Assembly: GCF_003403035.1 (NCBI RefSeq)
Contig: NZ_QURN01000001.1
Span: forward strand, 310,001-374,000
Length of the DNA stretch: 64,000 nt
Direction: 5' to 3'
DNA from: Mesorhizobium denitrificans
Lineage (GTDB): Bacteria > Pseudomonadota > Alphaproteobacteria > Rhizobiales > Rhizobiaceae
Shown: positions 8,245-15,235 of the stretch, one piece after another
How positions within the stretch are numbered: position 1 is the first letter of the stretch
Layout: every line of letters starts with the position of its first letter
Notes under the pieces: generated by a model
Database searches by the model: none
What the model was told of the DNA's origin: nothing
Seen by the model: the letters and a program-made list of their open reading frames with translations, nothing else
Position numbers and translations under genes: made by a program

Positions 8245-9122
8245 TTTGCACCTCCGAGGATCATGTCGCGGGCGCGGGCTTCGTCTTCTGGCGCGAGGTA
8301 GCCGAGATGCCAACCAGGTTCGGTTTCCATGTAATCGATACCCTTGCCCTTGACGGTCCTTGCGATGATGCAGCAGGGCTTTTCGCGATCTGTATCGGCC
8401 TTGACCTTGCGCAGCAGGTTGGCGAGCGCCACCACGTCGTGGCCGTCGACATCATGCACCTCCCAACCGAATGCGCGCCATTTCTCGCCCAGCGGTTCGA
8501 CCGCGGCGACGTCGTCGACCTTGCCGTCGAGTTGATAGCCGTTGCGGTCGACGATGGCGACGAGCTTGCTCAAACGATGGGTGGCACCGCTGATCGCTGC
8601 CTCCCAGACCTGTCCTTCTTGCATCTCGCCGTCACCGAGCAGAACGAACACGTTGAAATCCTGCTTCTGTAAGCGGCCACCCAACGCCATGCCGACGCCA
8701 TTGGACAGCGCATGCCCAATCGAGCCGGAGCTGAAGTCGACCCCGGGTACCTTGCGCATGTCGGGATGGTCACCCAGCGGACTGCCGAGACGGGTGTAGT
8801 CGTCGAGCCAGGAACGGTCGAAGAAATCGAGGTCGGCGAGGATTGGAAACTGCCCGACCGCCGCATGGCCCTTGCCCATCAGAAAGCGGTCGCGCTCAGG
8901 CCAGTTCGGCTCACCGCGACGGATTCGCATCGTGTCGTAATAGAGCGTCGAAAAGATCTCAGCGCAGGAGAATACCGACGAATAGTGGCCGACCTTTGCA
9001 ATCGAAATCAGCCGGATCGTTTCCAGTCGCACGAAGCGCGCGCGTTCGCGCAGAAGAGCGGCCTGCTCGTCCGATATGTCGCCGCCGCTATTACTCGGCC
9101 AGCGGTTCGCACCTGATGCCAC
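8241..9122 (-). CDS. Transketolase, N-terminal subunit (TPP diphosphate-binding)
   Basis: First half of a split transketolase, 293 aa. Key marks are RDRFLMGKGHAAVGQFPILA, VDFSSGSIGHALSNGVGMAL, the TPP/Mg motif from LLGDGEMQEGQVWEAA to VDRNGYQLDG (GDG...N), and CCIIARTVKGKGIDYMET. A much longer open frame continues upstream, but I place the start at GTG 9122: ccggggag lies at proper distance, and the residues above it run into the divergent promoter region. It is divergent from the omega-aminotransferase at 9228, sharing an AT-rich palindrome. Together with the downstream subunit it should form the usual alpha2beta2 equivalent of transketolase. Confidence 0.87.
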   Translation of the reverse strand: MASGANRWPSNSGGDISDEQAALLRERARFVRLETIRLISIAKVGHYSSVFSCAEIFSTLYYDTMRIRRGEPNWPERDRFLMGKGHAAVGQFPILADLDFFDRSWLDDYTRLGSPLGDHPDMRKVPGVDFSSGSIGHALSNGVGMALGGRLQKQDFNVFVLLGDGEMQEGQVWEAAISGATHRLSKLVAIVDRNGYQLDGKVDDVAAVEPLGEKWRAFGWEVHDVDGHDVVALANLLRKVKADTDREKPCCIIARTVKGKGIDYMETEPGWHLGYLAPEDEARARDMILGGAK

Positions 9123-9162
9123 GCCTGCTTCTCCCCGGTTTTCAGTGTTGGACAGTCTCGAC

Positions 9163-9180
9163 AACTTATAAGTTATAAGA
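9163..9180. promoter_or_regulatory. AT-rich palindrome between transketolase and aminotransferase promoters
   Basis: AACTTATAAGTT (9163-9174) is a perfect 12-base palindrome, followed by a second half-site TATAAGAT. Read on the other strand this gives ATATCTTATAACTTATAAG, which shares the TATCTTATAA core with the site at 18,361. It is probably an operator for both divergent units. Confidence 0.5.
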
Positions 9181-9227
9181 TATTCGATTGAGCCGCAAGA
9201 ACAATCGCCCGTCCGAAGGAACAGGAA

Positions 9228-10595
9228 ATGCCGCATAATTCGGCGCGTGCCATCGACATGAGCATGCATCTGCATTCGCAGACTGATCCGCGCCGGCACG
9301 AGCAGGATGGGCCGCTGATCATTTCGGGCGGCGAAGGGGTCTATGTTCGCGACGATGCCGGCAACCGTTACATCGAGGGCATGTCCGGTTTGTGGACGGC
9401 CTCGCTCGGGTTCAACGACCAGAGACTGGCCGCCGCTGCAGCCTCCCAGTTCGCTCAACTCGCCAATTATCACACATTCAACCACCGTACGAACGAGCCC
9501 TGCATCGACTTGATCGAACAGCTCGCGGCGGTCTCGCCAATTGCGGACTGCAAGATATTTCTCGCCAACTCCGGGTCGGAAGCCAACGATTCCATGGTCA
9601 AGCTCGCCTGGTACTATCAGGCCGCGCGCGGCAAGCCGGATAAAAGGCGCATCATCAGCCGCAATGGCGCCTTCCATGGCAGCACGGTGATGGGCGCGGT
9701 GCTGAGCGGCCTGCCGCATATGCACCGCTCGTTCGGCATGAAGTCTGACGATATCCTCTATGCCGGCAAGCCGCATTTCTACCGCGAGGCGCGGGATAGT
9801 GAGACCGAAGAGGCATTCACCGACCGGCTCATTGGCGAATTGGAGACGATGATCCTGGCGGCTGGCCCTGACACGATCGCGGCGATGATAGCCGAGCCAG
9901 TGATGGGCGCGGGCGGAGTTGTCGTGCCGCCGAAAGGTTATTTTACCAAGCTCAGCACGCTGCTCCAAAAGCACGATATCCTGCTTCTGGCCGATGAGGT
10001 GGTTTGTGGCTTCGGCCGCACTGGCAACTGGTTCGGCAGTCAGACCTTCGGCTTTAAGCCGGATATGTTCTCGGTTGCCAAGGGGCTTTCCTCCGGCTAC
10101 CTGCCGATCGCCGCTGTGGTCGTCTCAGATGCGCTCTATCAAACGATCGCCGACGAAGCGCATCGCAACGGCACCTTCGGACATGGCTTCACCTATTCAG
10201 GCCATCCCGTGGCCTCAGCGGTCGCCGCCGAGGCATTGCGCATCTACCACGAGATCGACGTCGTCGGCCGTGCCCGCGTCCTCGGGGCCCAGATGCTGGA
10301 GGCGCTGCGCGAAGCGCTTGCCGATCATCCGATGGTCGGCGAGATACGCGGTGTCGGCCTGCTTGCCGGCATCGAGTTGGTCGCCGACCGACGCACGAAA
10401 CAGGGCTTTCCAGCGGAGGCCAGGATTGGCGCGCAGGTCGAGCGTGCCTGCCGGCAACGCGGCATAATCCTGCGTAACATGGGCGACGTGCTGGCGCTCT
10501 GCCCGCCTTACATCATTGAGCCGGACCAGATCGACGAGCTTGTCCGCGCGCTTTTCCTCGCAATCGAAGACACAAGGGAAAGCCTCTCGCTCTGA
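9228..10595 (+). CDS. Class III omega-aminotransferase (aspartate aminotransferase family protein)
   Basis: PLP enzyme of 455 aa of the omega-amino-acid:pyruvate type. Seen: YIEGMSGLWTASLGFND, FLANSGSEANDSMVKLAWYY (phosphate cup), SRNGAFHGSTVMGAVLSGLP, IAEPVMGAGGVVVPPKGYF, LLLADEVVCGFGRTGNWFG (ring Asp), and the Schiff-base lysine in SVAKGLSSGYLPIAA near residue 285, ending with the FGHGFTYSGHPVASAVA loop. ATG 9228 follows aacaggaa. The aldehyde dehydrogenase gene follows at once, a pairing typical for omega-amino acid to semialdehyde to acid routes (GABA, beta-alanine, 5-aminovalerate, 6-aminohexanoate). It resembles the aminotransferase at 18,478 throughout; the two are likely paralogues with different substrates. 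Confidence 0.92.
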   Translation: MPHNSARAIDMSMHLHSQTDPRRHEQDGPLIISGGEGVYVRDDAGNRYIEGMSGLWTASLGFNDQRLAAAAASQFAQLANYHTFNHRTNEPCIDLIEQLAAVSPIADCKIFLANSGSEANDSMVKLAWYYQAARGKPDKRRIISRNGAFHGSTVMGAVLSGLPHMHRSFGMKSDDILYAGKPHFYREARDSETEEAFTDRLIGELETMILAAGPDTIAAMIAEPVMGAGGVVVPPKGYFTKLSTLLQKHDILLLADEVVCGFGRTGNWFGSQTFGFKPDMFSVAKGLSSGYLPIAAVVVSDALYQTIADEAHRNGTFGHGFTYSGHPVASAVAAEALRIYHEIDVVGRARVLGAQMLEALREALADHPMVGEIRGVGLLAGIELVADRRTKQGFPAEARIGAQVERACRQRGIILRNMGDVLALCPPYIIEPDQIDELVRALFLAIEDTRESLSL

Positions 10596-10637
10596 GGCTT
10601 GGCTACCATGACAATAACAATCAGACAGGACATGACC

Positions 10638-12071
10638 ATGTATCCCAACGTCGAGCTTTTCATCGACGGAAAGTGGGGCGCCGCGTCGAGCGGCAAGACG
10701 CTCGAGGTTCGCAACCCGGCCACCGATGAAATCATCGGTTCGGTTGCCGTTGCTGGCACCGCTGATCTCGATCGTGCGTTGGCGGCTGCCGAACGCGGCT
10801 TCAAGGTCTGGCGCAAGGTCTCGGCCTTCGAACGCGGCAAGGTTATCCGTGAAGCTGCGCGCTTGATGCGCGAGCGTGCCGGCAGGATTGCGGCCTTGCT
10901 CAGCTTGGAACAGGGTAAGCCACTGAGCGAGGCGACCATAGAGGTATTGGCTTCGGCCGACATTTTGGACTGGTTCGCGGAGGAAGGGCGTCGCACTTAC
11001 GGCCGCATCGTGCCGGCCAGGGCCAGCAACGTCCATCAACTGGTCGTGCGCGAGCCGGTCGGCCCGGTCGCGGCGTTCACGCCATGGAATTTCCCGGTAT
11101 CGCAGGCGATCCGCAAGATTGGCGCGGCTCTCGCCACCGGATGCTCGATCATCGTCAAGCCACCGGAAGAGACGCCTGCCTCGCCCGCCTGCCTCGCCGA
11201 GGCATTCAAGGACGCCGGCCTTCCCGACGGTGTGCTCAACCTCGTCTATGGCAACCCTCCGGAAATTTCGAACTACCTGATCCCGCATCCGGTGATCCGG
11301 AAGGTGTCCTTCACCGGCTCCGTCCCAGTCGGCAAGCACCTCGCCGCGCTCGCTGGTCAACATATGAAGCGCGCGACTATGGAGCTTGGCGGACACGCGC
11401 CTGCCATCGTCTTTGACGACGCCGACCTCGACAACGCGGCAAGCTTGTTGGCGACGGCCAAGTTCCGAAACGGCGGTCAGGTCTGTGTCTCGCCGACGCG
11501 TTTCCTGATCCAGGAGGCATCTTACCCGCAGTTCGTCGACAAGCTCGTCGGCCATGCGCGCGCCATTAAGGTTGGCGACGGATTGGCCGAAGGCACACGT
11601 ATGGGACCGCTGGTCAATGAAAGGCGGCTACAGGCCGTCGAGGCGATGATTTCCGAAGCGGTAGCCGTGGGCGCCAAGCTCGAGGCTGGCGGCAAACGCA
11701 TCGGCAACAAGGGCGCCTTCTTCGAGCCCACCGTACTCAGCGACTTGCGACCCGACATGCGTATCATGAACGAGGAGCCGTTCGGGCCCGTGGCGCTGGT
11801 CATGCCGTTCGGCACCTTCGAAGAGGCGGTAACCGAGGCCAACAGGCTGCCGTATGGGCTCGCGGCTTACGCCTTCACCCGTTCGCTGAAAACGGCGACA
11901 GAACTTGGCGCCGAGATCGAAACCGGCATGCTGACGACGAACCATCTGGGCCTGGCGCTGCCAGAAGTGCCCTTCGGCGGTGTCAAGGATAGCGGCTACG
12001 GTTCCGAAGGCGGTTCGGAAGCGCTGGAAGCCTATCTCGTCACCAAGTTCATCAGCCAGGCGGGGTTCTAG
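10638..12071 (+). CDS. NAD(P)-dependent aldehyde dehydrogenase, succinate-semialdehyde dehydrogenase-like
   Basis: ALDH-superfamily enzyme of 477 aa oxidising an aldehyde, probably the semialdehyde made by the preceding aminotransferase. Seen: [48 protein letters not shown] (coenzyme), [10 protein letters not shown], the general-base Glu in [18 protein letters not shown] (about residue 249), the nucleophile Cys in [12 protein letters not shown] (about residue 283), and [14 protein letters not shown] choose ATG 10638, five residues before ELFIDGKW and preceded by acagga; ATG 10608 or 10632 is possible. It is co-directional with and 42 bases after the aminotransferase. Preference for succinate semialdehyde over longer omega-semialdehydes cannot be read from sequence alone. 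Confidence 0.9.
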   Translation: MYPNVELFIDGKWGAASSGKTLEVRNPATDEIIGSVAVAGTADLDRALAAAERGFKVWRKVSAFERGKVIREAARLMRERAGRIAALLSLEQGKPLSEATIEVLASADILDWFAEEGRRTYGRIVPARASNVHQLVVREPVGPVAAFTPWNFPVSQAIRKIGAALATGCSIIVKPPEETPASPACLAEAFKDAGLPDGVLNLVYGNPPEISNYLIPHPVIRKVSFTGSVPVGKHLAALAGQHMKRATMELGGHAPAIVFDDADLDNAASLLATAKFRNGGQVCVSPTRFLIQEASYPQFVDKLVGHARAIKVGDGLAEGTRMGPLVNERRLQAVEAMISEAVAVGAKLEAGGKRIGNKGAFFEPTVLSDLRPDMRIMNEEPFGPVALVMPFGTFEEAVTEANRLPYGLAAYAFTRSLKTATELGAEIETGMLTTNHLGLALPEVPFGGVKDSGYGSEGGSEALEAYLVTKFISQAGF

Positions 12072-12092
12072 TGCTTCCCACCTCTGCTTGGG

Positions 12093-12791
12093 TTAGGTGA
12101 AAATCTCGGTGTGCTGTTCGAGCTGCAGGCGGGTGCGACGGATATGGCCGTATAGGATGAGGCCGGCCTGTTCGCCGTCACCCCGCTTCAGCGCTTCGAG
12201 GATCAGCCGATGCTCGTGATGCACCGCCGCCATGCCGGCCTTGCCAACCGAGGCGGCGAAAGCGCGGCGGTATTGCTGAGTGGTGTTCCAGAATTTGTGT
12301 ATCATATGAGCGAGCTGAGGCATGCGTGCGCCTTCATAGCTCAGGAGGTGGAACTCGCGATCGAGCTGGAGGAACTCGTCGATGCTCTCGACGCCTTCGA
12401 TGCGCAAGACGAGCTCCTCCAGACGCGCAAGGGCTTCCGGCGAGAGGTTGGCGCTACTTTCGGAAAGCGCCAGTGGCTCCAGCCGCTCGCGGATCTTGTA
12501 TATCTCGATGCATTCGGCGCGGTCGAGCTTGGAAATCCAGGCGCCGCTATTGGGCACGAGGATGACCAGTCCCTCGCTTTCCAGTTGCCGAAGCGCCTCG
12601 CGCACCGGGATACGGCTGATGCCGTATTCTTCGGCGAGTTCCTCCTGGCGGACGCGGCTGCCCGGGCGCAGTCGGCCCGACAGGATGGCGTCGCGCAGTG
12701 CATCGGTAACACGGCCGCTGGCCAGAGCGGCGCCGTTGCCGTCGATTCCGCTGCTTGCGCGTCTGCCGTCCATGATCTCAATTCCCCGCAT
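12093..12791 (-). CDS. GntR-family transcriptional regulator, FCD domain
   Basis: GntR repressor of 232 aa, clearly different from the other three: wHTH SGRVTDALRDAILSGRLRPG with LAEEYGISRIPVREALRQL, then an FCD domain (LDREFHLLSYEGARMPQLAH, HHEHRLILEALKRGD). The start could be ATG 12,791 or the internal ATG 12,773, which has ggggaatt before it. It faces the aldehyde dehydrogenase tail-to-tail. The nearby ATTGTATACAAT-type palindromes at 13.5 and 17.5 kb, distinct from the TATCATATATGATA type, may belong to this divergent regulator; that pairing is inference. Confidence 0.9.
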   Translation of the reverse strand: MRGIEIMDGRRASSGIDGNGAALASGRVTDALRDAILSGRLRPGSRVRQEELAEEYGISRIPVREALRQLESEGLVILVPNSGAWISKLDRAECIEIYKIRERLEPLALSESSANLSPEALARLEELVLRIEGVESIDEFLQLDREFHLLSYEGARMPQLAHMIHKFWNTTQQYRRAFAASVGKAGMAAVHHEHRLILEALKRGDGEQAGLILYGHIRRTRLQLEQHTEIFT

Positions 12792-12854
12792 CGTGTCGAT
12801 TCCGAAGATATTAGAGCATCGGCGAGCAGGTGGGAATCTTCACGAGTCAATCGC

Positions 12855-13409
12855 TCACAGGTGAGGACTGGCCGGATGCCAGAGCCGGTGCTTCGTCTTG
12901 CGCTCATAGCCCTTGCCAGCCGGGAACGAGACCAGTTCGAGTTGCATGCCCCAAGGACTCAGGAAATAGACCCAGCTCTGACCAGCGCTCGGTCCCTCGG
13001 TGCGCACCGTCGGCTCGCCGAGCACACGCACACCGTGCGACCTGAGATAGGCAACTGCCTCACCGATATCGTCCACGTAGAAAGCGAGATGGTGCCCGCC
13101 GACATCGCTGTTTCTGGGCTGAGTGCCGTGCTGGTCAGGAGCCGCGTATTCGAAGATCTCGAAGTTGGAGCCATGACGGCAACGCAGGAATTTGAGCCGC
13201 TTCATCACCGCTCTCGGGTGCACATCGAGATGTGTTTCCATCCAGTCCCCATCGGACTGGAAAGGCCCCAGTTCGTAGAAGGGCTCACAGCCGATAATCT
13301 CGACGAAGAAGCTGACCGCTTCGTCGAGGTCGGGAACAGTGAAGCCTATATGCTCGGTGCCGCGCAGCCCCGGAAGGCCGTTGCGGGTGTGGCTTGTATC
13401 GTGAGGCAT
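12855..13409 (-). CDS. VOC-superfamily metalloprotein (glyoxalase/dioxygenase-like)
   Basis: Vicinal-oxygen-chelate protein of 184 aa with two beta-alpha-beta-beta-beta modules. Metal ligands are visible as His in GTEHIGFTVPDLDEAVSFF, Glu in FEIFEYAAPD, His in VGGHHLAFYVDDIGEAVAYL and Glu in WGMQLELVSFPAG. ATG 13,409 (MPHDTSHTRNGLPG) is chosen; the longer frame above it crosses the divergent promoter and reads like non-coding translation. It is divergent from the class IV aminotransferase, with a perfect palindrome between them. VOC enzymes include glyoxalase I, extradiol dioxygenases and epimerases; which reaction applies is unknown. Confidence 0.83.
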   Translation of the reverse strand: MPHDTSHTRNGLPGLRGTEHIGFTVPDLDEAVSFFVEIIGCEPFYELGPFQSDGDWMETHLDVHPRAVMKRLKFLRCRHGSNFEIFEYAAPDQHGTQPRNSDVGGHHLAFYVDDIGEAVAYLRSHGVRVLGEPTVRTEGPSAGQSWVYFLSPWGMQLELVSFPAGKGYERKTKHRLWHPASPHL

Positions 13410-13501
13410 TGCTGATCCGGCGTTTACAATTCGGTACGACCGTATCCAACGTGCGCCTATTGGCAAGAGAATTAGGCGATCTGGCTGAATAAATTCAGTA
13501 G

Positions 13502-13513
13502 ATTGTATACAAT
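13502..13513. promoter_or_regulatory. Perfect palindrome ATTGTATACAAT, GntR-type operator
   Basis: A 12-base perfect palindrome lies 28 bases upstream of the class IV aminotransferase ATG and about 92 bases upstream of the divergent VOC gene. Near copies are ATTGGATACGAT (17,451-17,462) and ATTGGATACAAT (17,513-17,524). Confidence 0.6.
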
Positions 13514-13541
13514 GATGGAGTCGACATTTGTGGAGGATTTC

Positions 13542-14462
13542 ATGGCAGACAACACCGCTTACGATCCGGCATTGGGCATAGCATACGTCAACGGCAGCTA
13601 TATGCCGCTTGCTGAGGCGGCTATTCCTATCACCGACCGTGGCTTCGTGCGTTCCGACGCGACTTATGACGTCACGCATGTCTGGAAAGGCCGCTTCTTC
13701 AGGCTCGACGATCACATCGAGCGCTTCATGGCGTCGATGCGCGGCTTGCGCATGAGCCTGCCAATGGGGAAGGCCGAGATAGCCGATATCCTTGTCGAAT
13801 GCGTGCGCCGGAGCGGGCTGCGCGATGCCTATGTGCAGATGACCTGCACGCGCGGCGTGCCGCCGGTCGGCACCCGTGATCCGAGGCTGTGTCAGAACCG
13901 ATTATACGTGTTCGCGCAGCCCTTCGTCTGGATCGCCAATGAGGAGCAGCGACGCGACGGATTGAAGATGGTGGTGAGCTCAGTGCAACGCATACCGCCG
14001 GAATCGCTCGATCCGCGCCTGAAAAACTTCCACTGGCTCGACCTGACGATGGGCATCTTCGAAGCCTACGACAACAACGCCATCGTCGCCGTCCTCCATG
14101 ACGGCAAGGGTAACGTCACCGAAGGCGCCGGGTTCAACGTATTCGCGGTGAAGGACAACGTCATCACCACGCCCGAACGTGGCGTCTTCGAGGGCATGAC
14201 GCGCCGCACGGTGATGGAACTTGCCGGTGAAGCGGGCGTCACCTGCGAAGTGCGACCACTGCCGATCGAGGAATTGCGAGAGGCGGACGAGATATTCATC
14301 TCGAGTTCCGCCGGCGGCATCATGCCGGTGACGGTGCTGGATGGTCGCATCTATGGCAATGGCAAGCCCGGCCCGGTCACTAACCGTATCCACGACCTCT
14401 ATTGGGCCGCGCACAAGGAAGGGCCGCTTTGCACACCCGTCGACTACGGAGCAGAAGCGTGA
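13542..14462 (+). CDS. Class IV PLP-dependent aminotransferase (branched-chain / D-amino-acid transaminase family)
   Basis: Fold-type IV PLP enzyme of 306 aa. Seen: YVNGSYMPLAEAAIPITDRG at the N-terminus, FFRLDDHIERFMASMRGL (helix-start Arg/His typical of BCAT/DAAT), the probable Schiff-base lysine in DPRLKNFHWLDLTMGIFEA, the PLP-nitrogen Glu in VTEGAGFNVFAVKD, and FEGMTRRTVMELA. The canonical IKSxNYLPNVLA around the lysine is replaced by LKNFHWLDLTMG, so it belongs to a less studied subgroup. ATG 13,542 has a perfect ggagg upstream. It overlaps the following SDR gene by four bases (GTGA), forming a two-gene operon. The donor/acceptor pair is unknown. Confidence 0.88.
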   Translation: MADNTAYDPALGIAYVNGSYMPLAEAAIPITDRGFVRSDATYDVTHVWKGRFFRLDDHIERFMASMRGLRMSLPMGKAEIADILVECVRRSGLRDAYVQMTCTRGVPPVGTRDPRLCQNRLYVFAQPFVWIANEEQRRDGLKMVVSSVQRIPPESLDPRLKNFHWLDLTMGIFEAYDNNAIVAVLHDGKGNVTEGAGFNVFAVKDNVITTPERGVFEGMTRRTVMELAGEAGVTCEVRPLPIEELREADEIFISSSAGGIMPVTVLDGRIYGNGKPGPVTNRIHDLYWAAHKEGPLCTPVDYGAEA

Positions 14463-15232
14463 GCGCCGAAGCGGGAGAGCGTGTCGTCCTGGTGACAGGC
14501 GGCACGCGTGGTATCGGCGCCGCCTGCGTCAAGCGGCTGGCATTGGACGGCGCTCGCGTCGTCTTTACCGGACGGGACCAGGCCGCGGCTGATGATGTCT
14601 TAGCCGCGGTTCCGGGCGCAATCTTTGCTCCGGGCGACGCGACCCGCGAAGTCGATTGCAAGCGCGCGATCGAGGTCGCGCTTGAGATCGGTGGGGGACA
14701 CATCGCCGGCCTCGTCAACAATGCTGGCGCCGGAGCGCGGCTTGCCTTCGAACGGACGACGCTTGACGACTGGAATCGGACGATGACGGCCAACACAACC
14801 TCGGCCTACCTGTTCACACGTCATGCGCTGGCGGGGTTGCGGAAAGGGCGCGGCGCCGTGGTTATGATCTCGTCGGTAGCCGGCCTCGTTGGCGAGGAAG
14901 GGCTCGCGATCTACACCGCATCCAAGGCGGCACTGATCGGGCTCAGTCAGGCGCTGGCACTGGAATACGGATCAGAGGTGCGCTTCAACACCGTCTGCCC
15001 CGGTCAGATCGCGACCCAGATGATGGCCAAGACGCTTGCCATTCCGGGCCGGCGCGAAAGACTGGAGCAACGCATCCCGGCGGCGCGGCTCGGAACGCCG
15101 GAGGATGTTGCGGAAGCCGTCTCGTGGCTGCTTTCTCCGGCTGCGAATTTCATCAATGGCGCGGTCTTGAACGTCGACGGCGGCGAGACGGCCGGCTTCA
15201 GGACGCCGCCAGACGAACCGAAGGCTGTCTAG
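14459..15232 (+). CDS. Short-chain dehydrogenase/reductase (SDR)
   Basis: Classical NAD(P)-dependent SDR of 257 aa. Seen: the Rossmann motif LVTGGTRGIGAACVKRLALD (residues about 11-30), GLVNNAGAGARLAFE (NNAG), the catalytic Ser in [15 protein letters not shown], the YxxxK in AIYTASKAALIGLSQALALE (Tyr about 152, Lys about 156), FNTVCPGQIATQMMAKT, and the C-terminal FINGAVLNVDGGETAG. GTG 14,459 overlaps the aminotransferase stop, so translation is coupled. It converges on the E1 dehydrogenase gene with only 3 bases between stops. It probably oxidises or reduces a hydroxyl/keto group of the same pathway compound. Confidence 0.9.
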   Translation: MSAEAGERVVLVTGGTRGIGAACVKRLALDGARVVFTGRDQAAADDVLAAVPGAIFAPGDATREVDCKRAIEVALEIGGGHIAGLVNNAGAGARLAFERTTLDDWNRTMTANTTSAYLFTRHALAGLRKGRGAVVMISSVAGLVGEEGLAIYTASKAALIGLSQALALEYGSEVRFNTVCPGQIATQMMAKTLAIPGRRERLEQRIPAARLGTPEDVAEAVSWLLSPAANFINGAVLNVDGGETAGFRTPPDEPKAV

Positions 15233-15235
15233 ATT

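Noticed and set aside
8241-9974. 577-codon open frame including the transketolase N-subunit
   Set aside because: The part above 9122 runs antisense through the divergent promoter and the aminotransferase gene; GTG 9122 with its own ribosome-binding site explains the real protein.
10215-11555. 446-codon minus-strand open frame
   Set aside because: It is opposite to the aminotransferase and aldehyde dehydrogenase genes, which have full domain signatures; the frame shows arginine-rich composition typical of GC-rich antisense.
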